Assembly: GCA_023458555.1 (NCBI GenBank)
Contig: JAEWYS010000016.1
Coordinates: 146,574 to 210,573, forward strand
Length of the DNA stretch: 64,000 nucleotides
Reading direction: 5' to 3'
DNA from: Bacteroidota bacterium
Lineage (GTDB): Bacteria; Bacteroidota; Bacteroidia; Cytophagales; Cytophagaceae
In this document: piece by piece, positions 52,631 through 62,405 of the stretch
Position numbering within the stretch: position 1 is the stretch's first letter
Layout of the letters: each line of letters begins with the position of its first letter
The notes under the pieces: generated by a model
The model's database searches: none
What the model saw: only the letters and a program-made list of their open reading frames with translations
What the model was told of the DNA's origin: nothing
Program-made: the position numbers and the translations under genes

Positions 52631-53584
52631 ATGAAAAGACTCTTTACGCTCATTTGTGTGCTTATGGCTTTTAATGCCTTGGGGCAGCAGCAAATTCTGG
52701 TTAGTCAGTATATGCTGAATCAATATCTGATTAATCCGGCGGTAGCAGGAACCAGTGATTTCTTTGAAGCATCGGTAGGCTATCGCTTACAGTGGGCCGG
52801 ACTGGAAGGAGCACCCCGGACTTTCTACGTAACTTTTCAGGGACCACTTGGTAAGGCGCCGGAGCATTACAACTGGCGTTCAAAGAAAAAATACCATCAT
52901 GGTGTGGGAGCTTCAGTAATGGTTGACCAGACAGGGCTGTTATCAAGGACTATGGCCTATCTTACCTATGCGTACAACATGCCGATCAACAAAAAGATAC
53001 GCTGGTCAAACGGTTTGAATCTCGGTTTTCAACAGCACAGAATCGTCGGAAGTAAAGTTATAATGGATGGTTTCGATGTCGCTTTGCCAGGTGTTGATAT
53101 AAACAAAATTATTCCGGATGTATCCGTGGGAAGCTGGCTCTATTCCAAGGATTTTTATGTAGGCCTTGCGGCCAATCAGATCATGCGCAACCGGCTCGAT
53201 TATTCAGTCAATCGTCTTGATGAAATAGGCAGGCTCAAATACCACTACTTCCTGACCGGAGGTCTTCGGATTCCGTTCTATTATAACGAAATGGAGTGGA
53301 TTCCTTCCGTTATGCTCCGCTATGTACATCCTGCGCCGATGTCTTTTGATCTGAATTCCAAAATCCGATACAAGAAAATGTACTGGGTTGGGGTCAGCTA
53401 CAGGCATCGTGATGCGGTCGCTGCGCTGGTCGGACTTACGCTTTTCGAATCCCTTAATATTGGCTATTCGTACGATTTGTCTATTTCCGGACTTTCATCC
53501 TATCACAATAACTCACATGAGTTTGTGCTTAGTTACAATATTGCCAGAAAATACGATGTGCTTAGTCCCAACAGATTCTGGTAG
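52631..53584 (+). CDS. PorP/SprF family T9SS outer-membrane protein (second copy)
   Basis: 317 residues from the ATG at 52631, which opens a normal signal peptide (MKRLFTLICVLMAFNALGQ); an upstream ATG at 52604 is less likely. The family opening is clear (ILVSQYMLNQYLINPAVAG, then YRLQWAGLEGAP). The barrel-like remainder ends with GYSYDLSISGLSSYHNNSHE. It has no OmpA/PorE-like partner next to it. Probably dedicated to another T9SS substrate. Confidence 0.88.
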   Translation: MKRLFTLICVLMAFNALGQQQILVSQYMLNQYLINPAVAGTSDFFEASVGYRLQWAGLEGAPRTFYVTFQGPLGKAPEHYNWRSKKKYHHGVGASVMVDQTGLLSRTMAYLTYAYNMPINKKIRWSNGLNLGFQQHRIVGSKVIMDGFDVALPGVDINKIIPDVSVGSWLYSKDFYVGLAANQIMRNRLDYSVNRLDEIGRLKYHYFLTGGLRIPFYYNEMEWIPSVMLRYVHPAPMSFDLNSKIRYKKMYWVGVSYRHRDAVAALVGLTLFESLNIGYSYDLSISGLSSYHNNSHEFVLSYNIARKYDVLSPNRFW

Positions 53585-53652
53585 CTGTCTGAACGAGGAG
53601 TCAGAAATTATAACCTCAAGAGCTTTTTGCAATTTTTATACAGTGTTTGTTA

Positions 53653-54066
53653 ATGTTTAATAATAGCTATAACTACAAAGATGCCGGTCTTCTTATATTA
53701 AGAATCGGAATAGGCCTTATGTTCGTCCTTCATGGATTCCCTAAGATGATGGGTGGCAAAGAAAAATGGGTGCAGCTGGGCGAAGCAATGCAGGTAGTAG
53801 GTATCAGTCAATATCCGGAGATATGGGGGTATCTGGCTGCCTTTGCGGAACTTGTCGGAGGAATATTGCTGATGTTTGGTCTCTTGCACCGGGCAGTATG
53901 TTTTCTTTTGTTTTTTACCATGGTAATAGCAGCTGCAAAGCATCTGGCTATGGGAGACGGAATTATGCGTTCCTCTCATGCTATTGAATCAGCTGTTTTA
54001 TTTTTCTCTCTTATGTTTATCGGCCCGGGGAGAATCAGTGTTGATCAGGTCATTTTTGGTAAATAA
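53653..54066 (+). CDS. DoxX family small membrane protein
   Basis: 137 residues from the ATG at 53653; a TTG two codons earlier is less likely. Four hydrophobic helices with the DoxX signature RIGIGLMFVLHGFPKMMGG and AAFAELVGGILLMFGLL. This is the short, common form, unlike the two long DoxX-like proteins at 32.9-35.8 kb. Function in Bacteroidota unknown. It lies 68 bases after the PorP gene in the same direction. Confidence 0.85.
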   Translation: MFNNSYNYKDAGLLILRIGIGLMFVLHGFPKMMGGKEKWVQLGEAMQVVGISQYPEIWGYLAAFAELVGGILLMFGLLHRAVCFLLFFTMVIAAAKHLAMGDGIMRSSHAIESAVLFFSLMFIGPGRISVDQVIFGK

Positions 54067-54205
54067 TAAACGTGGACAATTGATTGTTCCCGGTATTTCT
54101 GTATTTCAAGCGTATTTTGGCTGATATTGGTCAATTTCCGGGTTCTGTTCCCGGAACCATAACAATTGCATCACTTTTTTAATTTATCTTAACAGTGCAG
54201 ATAAT

Positions 54206-54243
54206 CTGATCCGGTATCACCGGAAAAGATCAGGTTGTTTTTT
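54206..54243 (+). terminator. Probable terminator after the DoxX gene
   Basis: CTGATCCGGT (54206-54215) pairs with ACCGG plus ATCAG (54219-54233) with an AAAAG bulge, followed by GTTGTTTTTT. The rest of the 54067-54424 gap has no gene. Confidence 0.55.
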
Positions 54244-54424
54244 AAATTGACTGGTGACGTATGCGGTAATCGGGAGCTAAATCCCGTAAAACATTCTGAG
54301 AAATACCGGGTAGTGATTTCTGAAGGATAAAAGCCGGTAAATTATCAATACGTTGCGAGGTAAGAGTTAAAAACCAGTGAATCCGTTTTTTATAAATTAA
54401 AAATACTGCATTAATTAGTTGTAT

Positions 54425-55261
54425 ATGAAAAAAATACTGTGCCCAACTGATTTTTCGGACCGCTCACTGACTACGTATCGGTTGGCGAGTCGTATTGCCA
54501 TGTCAATGTCGGCAGATTTGGTTTTATATCATGCCAGTGTAGAGGTAACAGGGCTTTCAGATTCGTTAAAAGTCAATAACCTGAACAATGTGCCGGCTTC
54601 GCTCGAAGTCGAAAACAAGAAAATACTTGAGACCTGGCAGCAGCTTAAAAATTCTGAAAGTCAGACAGGGAAAAAGGTACATTTTGATTTTGTGATGGAA
54701 GAGGGGTTCCCCTTAGCTTCCATCACACGATTTGTTGAAAAAAATGATATCGACCTTATTGTTATGCATACCAAGGCTGATCACCGGCAAAAGTATGAAG
54801 GAGTATATATCGGAAGTGTAGGCGCTCAGGTAGTAGAAGAAGTGAAATGTCCGGTATTGCTTGTTCCGTATGGAGTTGTCCATGAATCAATCAAGCGTAT
54901 GCTTTATGCAATTGATCTGGATTGCTACAGTCTGGATTCCATAAAAGAAGTGGATCAGTTTGCCGGCGGGTTTGATGCCGAAATAATCTATTTATATCTT
55001 GGTAATCCCCGTCAGGACAAAATCAATGCATTTAAGAGCGCAGCGGAGGAAGCCCTTGGCAAATCTGTGAGATTAGAAACAAGAGAAGCAAATGACTTTG
55101 TAGAAGGACTGAATTCCTTTATAAAAGAGCAGGAAGTTGATTTGTTGATCATGGAGCGTCATCGCAGAAGCATTCTGGAAAAGCTGTTTTCAAAAAGTCT
55201 GCTTAAGGCTATGGAGAAATATGCACAGATTCCATTACTGATTATGCATGTAAATGATTAA
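54425..55261 (+). CDS. Tandem-domain universal stress protein (UspA family)
   Basis: 278 residues from the ATG at 54425; an in-frame TTG at 54419 is less likely. The first Usp domain starts with MKKILCPTDFSDRS and ends with GSVGAQVVEEVKCPVLLVPYG. The second starts near KRMLYAIDLDCYS and ends with SLLKAMEKYAQIPLLIMHV. The first domain ends with a partial form of the nucleotide-binding motif. Usp proteins help in stress survival. It is followed by a bidirectional terminator shared with clpX. Confidence 0.88.
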   Translation: MKKILCPTDFSDRSLTTYRLASRIAMSMSADLVLYHASVEVTGLSDSLKVNNLNNVPASLEVENKKILETWQQLKNSESQTGKKVHFDFVMEEGFPLASITRFVEKNDIDLIVMHTKADHRQKYEGVYIGSVGAQVVEEVKCPVLLVPYGVVHESIKRMLYAIDLDCYSLDSIKEVDQFAGGFDAEIIYLYLGNPRQDKINAFKSAAEEALGKSVRLETREANDFVEGLNSFIKEQEVDLLIMERHRRSILEKLFSKSLLKAMEKYAQIPLLIMHVND

Positions 55262-55270
55262 TAATAAAAT

Positions 55271-55306
55271 AAAAAGGCCTGCTTTAATAATGAGCAGGCC
55301 TTTTTT
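55271..55306. terminator. Bidirectional terminator between usp and clpX
   Basis: AAAAAGGCCTGCT (55271-55283) pairs with AGCAGGCCTTTTTT (55293-55306). A-tract and T-tract flank it on both sides, so it serves both convergent genes. Confidence 0.92.
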
Positions 55307-55328
55307 ATTTTGTAAGTATGTAAGAATT

Positions 55329-56558
55329 TTATGAAGCTACTTTCAGCTTATTGAATTTAGACTTTTCAATTTTTTCTTCAGCGTACTCCAGATTAATTAC
55401 CAGTTTACTTATCCCTTCCTGAGAAGGAAGTTCATACATGGCATCGGTCATTACTGCTTCGCAGATTGACCGAAGGCCTCTTGCTCCGAGATTAAACTCA
55501 AGCGCCTTTACAACAATATATTCAAGGGCATCATCAGTAACTTCCAGTTTGATGTTTTCCATCTTGAACAATTTGGAATATTGCTTGATCAGAGCATTCT
55601 GGGGCTCGGTCAGGATTCGCATAAGCGTCTCCCTGTTCATCGGTTCCAGATAGGTAATCACCGGAAGCCTTCCGATAAGTTCCGGAATAAGGCCGAAGTT
55701 TTTAAGATCCTGAGCAGTAACATAGGACAACAATGATTCCTTGCTGATATCGCTAAGATCAACTGCTTTATCTTTAAAACCTATTGGCCGGGTGTTTAAC
55801 CGGTTTCCTATAACACGCTGAATACCTTCGAAAGCACCACCGCAAATAAATAGTATATTTTCAGTATTGATCGTGATCATTTTCTGATCCGGATGCTTTC
55901 TGCCGCCTTGTGGCGGTACGTTTACAGAGGAGCCTTCCAGCAGCTTCAGCAAAGCCTGTTGCACTCCTTCACCGCTCACATCCCGGGTGATAGAAGGATT
56001 GTCGCTTTTTCTTGCGATTTTATCTATTTCATCGATATATACGATGCCTCTTTCTGCCGCTTCTACATCATAGTTAGCTGATTGAAGCAGCCGGGTTAGT
56101 ATACTTTCCACGTCTTCCCCGACGTATCCGGCTTCTGTCAGCACGGTTGCATCCGCAATACAGAACGGAACCTGAAGAATCTTCGCAAGAGTACGGGCAA
56201 TATAGGTTTTACCGGTACCGGTTTCTCCGACCATGATGATATTGGATTTTTCTATAATTGCATCATCTTCGGCGGTTTTCTGAGTAAGCCTTTTGTAGTG
56301 GTTATAGACCGCTACGGACATGACTTTTTTTGCTTCATCCTGCCCGATGACAAACTGATCAAGGTACTTCTTCATTTCTACCGGCTTGACCAGGTTGAAT
56401 TTGGGAGCGGAGTTTTTGTTTTTTACACGGGTTTCTTCAGATAAAATCTGTTGAGACTGTGTAATACATCGATCGCAAATATGGGCATGAATACCAGAGA
56501 TCATTAGCGCCACATCTTTTTTGTTGCGTCCACAAAAAGAACAGGTAATATTGGTCAT
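55329..56558 (-). CDS. clpX: ATP-dependent Clp protease ATP-binding subunit ClpX
   Basis: 409 residues. N-terminal zinc-binding domain with C6, C9, C28 and C31. AAA+ core with Walker A GETGTGKT (111-118), Walker B in VYIDEIDKI, and an arginine-finger region. The IGF loop (RPIGFKDK) that docks into ClpP is present. ClpX unfolds tagged proteins and feeds them to ClpP. It lies 65 bases after clpP, the usual Bacteroidota order tig-clpP-clpX. Confidence 0.96.
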   Translation of the reverse strand: MTNITCSFCGRNKKDVALMISGIHAHICDRCITQSQQILSEETRVKNKNSAPKFNLVKPVEMKKYLDQFVIGQDEAKKVMSVAVYNHYKRLTQKTAEDDAIIEKSNIIMVGETGTGKTYIARTLAKILQVPFCIADATVLTEAGYVGEDVESILTRLLQSANYDVEAAERGIVYIDEIDKIARKSDNPSITRDVSGEGVQQALLKLLEGSSVNVPPQGGRKHPDQKMITINTENILFICGGAFEGIQRVIGNRLNTRPIGFKDKAVDLSDISKESLLSYVTAQDLKNFGLIPELIGRLPVITYLEPMNRETLMRILTEPQNALIKQYSKLFKMENIKLEVTDDALEYIVVKALEFNLGARGLRSICEAVMTDAMYELPSQEGISKLVINLEYAEEKIEKSKFNKLKVAS

Positions 56559-56623
56559 AGTGTCTTATGAAGCAATAGTATTGCCGGTACGGACAATACT
56601 ATTGCCGGTATGTTCGGTTAATG

Positions 56624-57316
56624 TTATTTCTTGATTAAAACCTCATCGATAAGGCCGTATTCTTTGGCCTCATCTGCACGCATCCAGTAATCCCTGTCAA
56701 CGTGCTTTTCAATATCAGCAATCGGCTTCCCTGTGTGCTTGGACAAAATGTCATTAAGCTCTTTCTTTACAATCAATATCTGCTTTGCTGTTATTTCAAT
56801 ATCAGATGCCTGACCCTGTACACCACCAAGAGGCTGGTGAATCATAATTCTGGAGTGGGGCAGGGATGAACGCTTGCCGGGAGCTCCTCCTGTCAGAAGA
56901 ATTGCACCCATTGAAGCAGCAAGTCCGGTACATATGGTTGCCACATCCGGTCCTACATACTGCATGGTGTCATAAATGCCAAATCCGGCATATACGCTGC
57001 CACCCGGGCTGTTTACATACATAAGTATGTCTTTTTTCGAGTCAACTGATTCCAGAAACAGTAATTGGGCTACGATAATATTGGCTATATTATCATCAAT
57101 GCCCATTCCCAGGAAAATAATCCTGTCCATGATAAGTCTGGAAAAAACGTCAATTTCTGCAAAACGGGTAGGTCTTTCTTCAATAACTGAACGTGTCATG
57201 TTTCTGACGTAATGACCTGACGCACTTTCCACATGATTGATATACTGATCGACTATATTGCTTCCGATATACTGATCCTTGATGGCGTATTTTCTGAATT
57301 CTTCCTTGTTAAGCAT
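56624..57316 (-). CDS. clpP: ATP-dependent Clp protease proteolytic subunit ClpP
   Basis: 230 residues. Catalytic triad S135 (GLAASMGA), H160 (RIMIHQPLGG) and D209 (VDRDYWM), with the same Ser-to-His (25) and His-to-Asp (49) spacing as E. coli ClpP. MYVNSPGGSVYAG is a clear family motif. It forms the tetradecameric peptidase that works with ClpX, encoded just downstream. Confidence 0.96.
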   Translation of the reverse strand: MLNKEEFRKYAIKDQYIGSNIVDQYINHVESASGHYVRNMTRSVIEERPTRFAEIDVFSRLIMDRIIFLGMGIDDNIANIIVAQLLFLESVDSKKDILMYVNSPGGSVYAGFGIYDTMQYVGPDVATICTGLAASMGAILLTGGAPGKRSSLPHSRIMIHQPLGGVQGQASDIEITAKQILIVKKELNDILSKHTGKPIADIEKHVDRDYWMRADEAKEYGLIDEVLIKK

Positions 57317-57626
57317 TGTATTACTGCGTGTAGTTTATTAGTGAAACAAAAATAAAAGAAGTTCTATTCTTTTGATTGTACAGAGTTTTCAAAAACTGAA
57401 CCAAATTAAGAATTGTTTTTGTAAATAAGATATTTGATCGAAAAAGTTTTGTCGTCTTTAGGAATAAGAAAAGCTAAAATCAGATGCAGGAATGCAGGAA
57501 AGGAATAATGCTTTGTAAATGAGATTTCTCGTATGAGTAAATTGCTGATTGCAATATGGATTAAAATAAGAAAGGCGAAACTTTATTTCGCCTTTCTTGA
57601 TAATGATTTATGTAAAAAGAAGTTGC
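57317..57626. other. 310-bp intergenic region: clpP promoter and tig terminator
   Basis: On the minus strand a perfect -7 box TATTTTTG (57354-57347) lies 31 bases before the clpP start. AAGAAAGGCGAAA (57569-57581) pairs with TTTCGCCTTTCTT (57587-57599) as the terminator after tig. So clpP has its own promoter rather than depending on tig. Confidence 0.65.
57569..57599 (-). terminator. Terminator of tig
   Basis: A 13-bp perfect stem with a 5-base loop, 27 bases after the tig stop. It is followed on the minus strand by a TTATTTTAAT tract. Confidence 0.85.
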
Positions 57627-58958
57627 TTATTCCGCCTCGACTACTTTTTTAAACTCATCGAGTGAAACCTCTTTATCTGTTGTTGAGATAGTTTCCTTAA
57701 GATAGGCTATGGTTTTGTCATACAGTACAGCCTCAAAAGTCTGCATATATGTCTTTCCGTTATCCTGTTTCAGATAATTGTCTGCAATTTTGTTAAGGGT
57801 TTCTTCCATTTCTTCGTTTATAGGAAGATTGCCGAACTGCTGACGAATATATTCCTTTGCTTTATCCATTATTTCTTCATGTTCTGCCTTTATATCAGCC
57901 CTCTCAATCAGATGGTTACGGATAAGATTCCATTTAAGATCTTTACGAAAATGCTCGTACTGTGTCGCTATGTCTTCTGGAGTAAGCTTGCCGGCATTGG
58001 TTCGAAGCAGCCACTCTTTAAGAAATTCATCAGGTATCGTGATGTCAGTACCGGAAACAAGGTGATTCTGGATATCTCTGCTGAGCAGCAGATCGCTTTC
58101 TCTCTGGTAGTTTTCTGAGATAGTTTCTGTAAGCTTTGCTTTAAACTCCTCATCTGACTTGACAGTGTCTTTGCCAAAGATACGGTCGTAAAAGTCCTGA
58201 TTTATTTCGGCAGGTTTTCTTCTCCGGATGGTTTTTATGCTAAAGGTGTATTTTCCGCTGAGAGCTTCTGCTTCGTCTTTGCTGAGGCCGGTAGTAACTC
58301 CGGCAGCCGCAGCATCGATGAAGGTGCTTTCTATATCAAATGAAACTGTTTCACCGGTTTTTTTCCCGATAAAAAGCTTTTTCGCTTTATCGGTTAGTTT
58401 GTCTGCAGCAAGCATAGCATCTTCCTTACGGAAATCGCCTTCGGAAGCCGCCAGATCTCCGGTTAGAAAATCATTGTCAGCAACGCTGTCAGCTTCCGTC
58501 ATTTCACCAAGCTGATTTTTAAGATTGTCGATCGTTTCGTTGAGGATCTTATCGTCAATTTTGATAGTATAACGGGTTTCCTGCAATTTTTTCAGGTCTA
58601 CTGAAAACTCAGGTACCACGCCAAGATTAAACTGAAACTCGAAATCTTTCTGATTATCCCAGTCAATGCTGTTGTTTTCTTCGGCCGGTATCGGTTCGCC
58701 AACAACATTGAGCTTTTCGTTTTTAATATAATCATTAATAGTATGGGAGATCATGTGATTGATTTCATCAACCAGTATGCTTTTACCATACATTTTGTGT
58801 ATAAGTCCTGCAGGAACCTTACCCGGGCGAAAACCTTTTATATTTGCTTTTTTGCTGTATTCTCTAAGCTTTTCAGCAACCTTGGGCTGATAGTCAGATT
58901 CTTTCAGGCTGATTTTTAGCTTAGTATACTTTGATTCCTTTTCTAGTGTTACTTCCAA
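57627..58958 (-). CDS. tig: Trigger factor
   Basis: 443 residues from a TTG at 58958. I chose it because it gives the family start MEVTLEKESKYTKLKI. The longer ORF would start with another TTG at 59009, inside the terminator hairpin of the upstream tRNA gene. The ribosome-docking signature is NIKGFRPGKVPAGL. The rest is the N-domain, a divergent PPIase-like middle and a helical C-domain. Trigger factor is the ribosome-bound chaperone for nascent chains. It lies upstream of clpP-clpX on the same strand, separated by a terminator. Confidence 0.93.
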   Translation of the reverse strand: MEVTLEKESKYTKLKISLKESDYQPKVAEKLREYSKKANIKGFRPGKVPAGLIHKMYGKSILVDEINHMISHTINDYIKNEKLNVVGEPIPAEENNSIDWDNQKDFEFQFNLGVVPEFSVDLKKLQETRYTIKIDDKILNETIDNLKNQLGEMTEADSVADNDFLTGDLAASEGDFRKEDAMLAADKLTDKAKKLFIGKKTGETVSFDIESTFIDAAAAGVTTGLSKDEAEALSGKYTFSIKTIRRRKPAEINQDFYDRIFGKDTVKSDEEFKAKLTETISENYQRESDLLLSRDIQNHLVSGTDITIPDEFLKEWLLRTNAGKLTPEDIATQYEHFRKDLKWNLIRNHLIERADIKAEHEEIMDKAKEYIRQQFGNLPINEEMEETLNKIADNYLKQDNGKTYMQTFEAVLYDKTIAYLKETISTTDKEVSLDEFKKVVEAE

Positions 58959-59000
58959 GGTTATGAGCGTTTTAGTGTTTACTACCTGTATAAATTTAAA

Positions 59001-59029
59001 AACCCTCAACCTGTAAAAGATTGAGGGTT
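59001..59029 (-). terminator. Terminator after tRNA-Leu
   Basis: AACCCTCAA (59001-59009) pairs with TTGAGGGTT (59021-59029). On the minus strand it is followed by TTTTTAAATTT. It lies 9 bases after the tRNA and precedes tig. Confidence 0.85.
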
Positions 59030-59037
59030 GATTTTTG

Positions 59038-59119
59038 TGCGGATGGAGGGACTCGAACCCCCATGCCTCGCGGCGCTAGATCCTAAGTCTAGTGCGTCTA
59101 CCAATTTCGCCACATCCGC
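59038..59119 (-). tRNA. tRNA-Leu (UAG)
   Basis: A class II tRNA of 82 bases on the minus strand: acceptor GCGGATG pairs with CATCCGC, discriminator A, anticodon stem CTAGA/TCTAG with loop CTTAGGA giving anticodon UAG, long variable arm, T loop TTCGAGT. The CCA end is not encoded. It decodes CUA-type leucine codons. Confidence 0.95.
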
Positions 59120-59279
59120 ATTCTTTATGATAACTTTTTGTTATTCGTTTATCAGAATCGTGGCGCAAAGATATAGCGAAAAAATCAAATGTCAATACTT
59201 TTGAGAAAAAAAAATTATTATAATTTTTGTGCTGCGTTTATGCTCCTAACTAGCAAAAAAAATCCTTTATTTTGGGTAT

Positions 59280-61499
59280 ATGCTTCAGGTAGATCTAGAA
59301 TTAGAGAATAAAGAAATTATACGGCGCTACAGGAAACTGTTGAGGCTGGCAAAACCTGTATTAAAAGATGATGATGCAAAAATCATCAAAAAAGCTTTTT
59401 ATACAGCTTTACAGGCACATAAAGACATGCGTCGCAAGTCGGGTGAGCCATATATTTACCATCCTCTTGCGGTAGCGCAGATAGCAGTGGAGGAGATCGG
59501 GCTTGGCACGACTTCTATCGTGGCTGCGCTCCTTCATGATGTTGTTGAAGATACGCATCTTGAGCTGGAAGATATCGAGAGAGATTTTGGAAAAAAAGTA
59601 GCTTCCATTATAGACGGGCTTACGAAGATTGCCGGAGTATTTGATCAGGGGAGTTCTCCTCAGGCTGAAAACTTCCGTAAAATGATTCTGACATTGTCAG
59701 ACGATGCGAGAGTTATACTTATCAAACTGGCGGATCGTCTGCATAACATGAGGACACTGGGAAGTATGCCCAGGGACAAGCAGTTGAAGATTTCGTCCGA
59801 GACCATATATTTGTATGCTCCGCTGGCACACCGTTTAGGCCTTTATGCGATTAAAACGGAGCTGGAGGATCTTTACCTGAAATACACAGATCCGGAAACC
59901 TACAAAAGCATTGCTACCAAGATTAAGCAAACTAAAGCATCCAGAGACAGATTTATAAAAGAGTTTATCAATCCGCTGAATAAAGCTCTGGAAGCGCACA
60001 GAATAAACTGTACTATAAAAGGAAGACCTAAATCGATCTATTCCATATGGAATAAGATAAAAAAGAACAGTGTGTCTTTCGAAGAGATATATGATCTTTT
60101 TGCAATAAGGGTTATTATAGACGCCAATCCCGAAGAAGAAAAAGCGCTTTGCTGGAAAGTATATTCCATTGTTACGGATTATTACAAACCCAATCCCGAT
60201 CGTCTGAGAGACTGGGTAAGCACCCCTAAAGCCAACGGATACGAATCTCTGCATACAACCGTAATGAGCAGGCTGGGGCAGTGGGTTGAAGTGCAAATCC
60301 GTACCAGGCGAATGGATGATATTGCCGAAAAGGGATACGCAGCACATTGGAAATATAAGGAGACTGGTTCTGTCAGCAAAGAAGCCGGCCTGGATGTATG
60401 GATTAAAAAAGTACGGGAACTGATCGAGCAGAATGATTCTTCCGCGCTTGAGTTTCTGGATGATTTCCGGAAAGACTTGTTTAACGAAGAGGTCTTTGTA
60501 TTTACCCCTAAAGGAGATCTGAAGATATTACCACATGGTTCCACTGCGCTTGATTTTGCTTTTGAAATCCATACCCAAATTGGTATCCGCTGTCTGGGAG
60601 CCAAGGTAAACCAGAAGCTTGTTCCGTTAAGTTACATACTTAACAACGGAGATCAGATTGAAATTCTGACTTCCGGCAAACAAAAGCCCCACGAAGACTG
60701 GCTCAAGTTTGTTGTTAGTTCCAAAGCCAGGGCGCGTATTAAAGATGCTCTGAAAGAGGATAAAAAGCAGATTGCCAATGAAGGAAAAGAGATTGTTCAG
60801 AGAAAACTCGGCCAGATGAAGCTGGAGCTGAACAATGAAACTATTCAGCAACTGCTCGCATTTTTTAATATTAAAAGCGCCAACGAGCTATATTACAATA
60901 TAGCAAAAGAGCTGATTGATCCGAGAGATATTAAAAAGTTCAGGGAGCGAAAGGAGCCCCGCGAAGCAAAGCCCGCAAGAAAACAACCTTCACACACCCT
61001 CATTACCGAAAAAGAAACACTGCCTAAAAAATCCGGAAGTGCTGACTCAGACATGCTTCTTATCGGTGATGATATGGATAAGATTGATTATAAGCTGGCA
61101 AAATGTTGCAATCCGATACCGGGGGATGATGTGTTTGGGTTTGTCACCATCAATGAAGGTATCAAGATTCACAGGACTACCTGCCCCAATGCAATTGAGC
61201 TGATGTCTCACTACGGATACCGGATTGTAAAGGCCAAATGGACATCTCAGAAGGAGCTTGCTTTCCTTGCCGGAATACGACTGATTGGCACCGACCGCGT
61301 TGGTATTCTTAATGATATCACAAAGGTTGTTTCGACGGAGCTTAAGGTGAATATCCGGTCTATAACAGTTGATACAAACGATGGAATGTTTGATGGTAAA
61401 ATCATGATCTTTGTGCATGATACCAAGCATCTGGACAAGCTGATTCTGAAACTAAGTAAAATACCGGATATAATTAACGTAATTCGCATAGATTCATAA
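59280..61499 (+). CDS. rel: Bifunctional (p)ppGpp synthetase/hydrolase (RelA/SpoT family)
   Basis: 739 residues. The HD hydrolase domain keeps its metal site (HPLAVAQIAVEE, LLHDVVEDT). The synthetase domain has GRPKSIYSIWNKIKK and YDLFAIRVI. A TGS domain (FTPKGDLKILPHGSTALDFAF) and a C-terminal ACT domain (GTDRVGILNDITKVVS) follow. Both catalytic domains look intact, so it should make and degrade the alarmone. First of a run rel-fur-STAS-purA on the plus strand. A TATTTTGG sequence lies just before the start codon. Confidence 0.94.
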   Translation: MLQVDLELENKEIIRRYRKLLRLAKPVLKDDDAKIIKKAFYTALQAHKDMRRKSGEPYIYHPLAVAQIAVEEIGLGTTSIVAALLHDVVEDTHLELEDIERDFGKKVASIIDGLTKIAGVFDQGSSPQAENFRKMILTLSDDARVILIKLADRLHNMRTLGSMPRDKQLKISSETIYLYAPLAHRLGLYAIKTELEDLYLKYTDPETYKSIATKIKQTKASRDRFIKEFINPLNKALEAHRINCTIKGRPKSIYSIWNKIKKNSVSFEEIYDLFAIRVIIDANPEEEKALCWKVYSIVTDYYKPNPDRLRDWVSTPKANGYESLHTTVMSRLGQWVEVQIRTRRMDDIAEKGYAAHWKYKETGSVSKEAGLDVWIKKVRELIEQNDSSALEFLDDFRKDLFNEEVFVFTPKGDLKILPHGSTALDFAFEIHTQIGIRCLGAKVNQKLVPLSYILNNGDQIEILTSGKQKPHEDWLKFVVSSKARARIKDALKEDKKQIANEGKEIVQRKLGQMKLELNNETIQQLLAFFNIKSANELYYNIAKELIDPRDIKKFRERKEPREAKPARKQPSHTLITEKETLPKKSGSADSDMLLIGDDMDKIDYKLAKCCNPIPGDDVFGFVTINEGIKIHRTTCPNAIELMSHYGYRIVKAKWTSQKELAFLAGIRLIGTDRVGILNDITKVVSTELKVNIRSITVDTNDGMFDGKIMIFVHDTKHLDKLILKLSKIPDIINVIRIDS

Positions 61500-61560
61500 A
61501 TCGAATATACTACAGAGCGTTTTTCTTCGTAGTCAATATGTACTATTTGCATCTTCTGTA

Positions 61561-61568
61561 TATATTTG
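61561..61568 (+). promoter_or_regulatory. Candidate -7 box for the fur-STAS-purA genes
   Basis: A perfect TATATTTG lies 17 bases before the fur start. No matching -33 element at the standard spacing is obvious. Confidence 0.45.
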
Positions 61569-61584
61569 TATCTTTATCGGGTCT

Positions 61585-62055
61585 ATGAACACAAAAGATT
61601 CTACCATTGAGCAAGTAAAAAAGATATTTACAGCATATCTTGAGAGTAAGGAATTGCGCAAAACTCCGGAACGTTTTGCCATTCTTGAGGAAATTTATTC
61701 CTGCCCGGGCCATTTCGATGTTGAGTCCTTGTACATCAATATGAAAAACAAGAACTATCGGGTGAGCAGGGCTACTGTATACAATACGCTGGATATTTTG
61801 CTTTCCTGTGACCTTGTTACCAAGCATCAGTTCGGAACAAACAGCATGGCACAATATGAGAAATCCTTTGGTTCTCGTCAGCATGATCATATGATCTGTA
61901 CTGAATGCCATAAAGTTGTAGAGTTTTGTGATCCGAGGATATATAATATCCAGACAATGGTAGGAGAGCTTCTTGGTTTTAAAGTTCATCATCATTCCCT
62001 CATATTATATGGTACATGTATTAATGGGGGGTGTTCCAAAAAAGAGACAAATTAA
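61585..62055 (+). CDS. Fur-family metal-responsive repressor
   Basis: 156 residues. Winged helix with YRVSRATVYNTLDILLSCDLV, then the metal-binding region HDHMICTECHKVVEFCDP and a C-terminal Cys pair motif (CINGGC). It should be a dimeric, zinc-structured regulator. Whether it senses iron (Fur), zinc (Zur) or peroxide (PerR) cannot be told from sequence alone. It ends 3 bases before the STAS gene, so the two are co-transcribed. Confidence 0.88.
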   Translation: MNTKDSTIEQVKKIFTAYLESKELRKTPERFAILEEIYSCPGHFDVESLYINMKNKNYRVSRATVYNTLDILLSCDLVTKHQFGTNSMAQYEKSFGSRQHDHMICTECHKVVEFCDPRIYNIQTMVGELLGFKVHHHSLILYGTCINGGCSKKETN

Positions 62056-62058
62056 ACT

Positions 62059-62403
62059 ATGAATTACACTACAGAGATTAAAGAGAATATTCTTTTTATC
62101 TTTTTAAAAGGAGATTTGTTAGGTGAAAGCAATGGAATTGAGCTTGCTGATCTGGTAAATGACAAAATCAACGAAAATGTAACGTTTTGTGCCATAGATC
62201 TTTCAGAGGTTCGGTACATGAACAGCAGTGGCATAGGCGTACTGATTACCATTCTTACCAGGTTTCGCAATAAGGGCGGAGAAGTTGTTTTGATAAAACC
62301 CAGCGATCAGATCCGTAAACTTTTAGTTATAACCAAGCTGAATGCAATTTTTACAATTGTAGAAAACGAAGAGGAAGCAAAAACTAAATTAACGAATAAA
62401 TAA
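62059..62403 (+). CDS. STAS-domain anti-sigma-factor antagonist-like protein
   Basis: 114 residues. Single STAS domain with the phosphorylatable Ser region (VRYMNSSGIGVLITI) and the typical IRKLLVITKLNAIFTI helix. In Bacteroidota such proteins occur without obvious sigma-B partners. It lies between fur and purA, 3 and 2 bases apart. Confidence 0.88.
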   Translation: MNYTTEIKENILFIFLKGDLLGESNGIELADLVNDKINENVTFCAIDLSEVRYMNSSGIGVLITILTRFRNKGGEVVLIKPSDQIRKLLVITKLNAIFTIVENEEEAKTKLTNK

Positions 62404-62405
62404 AA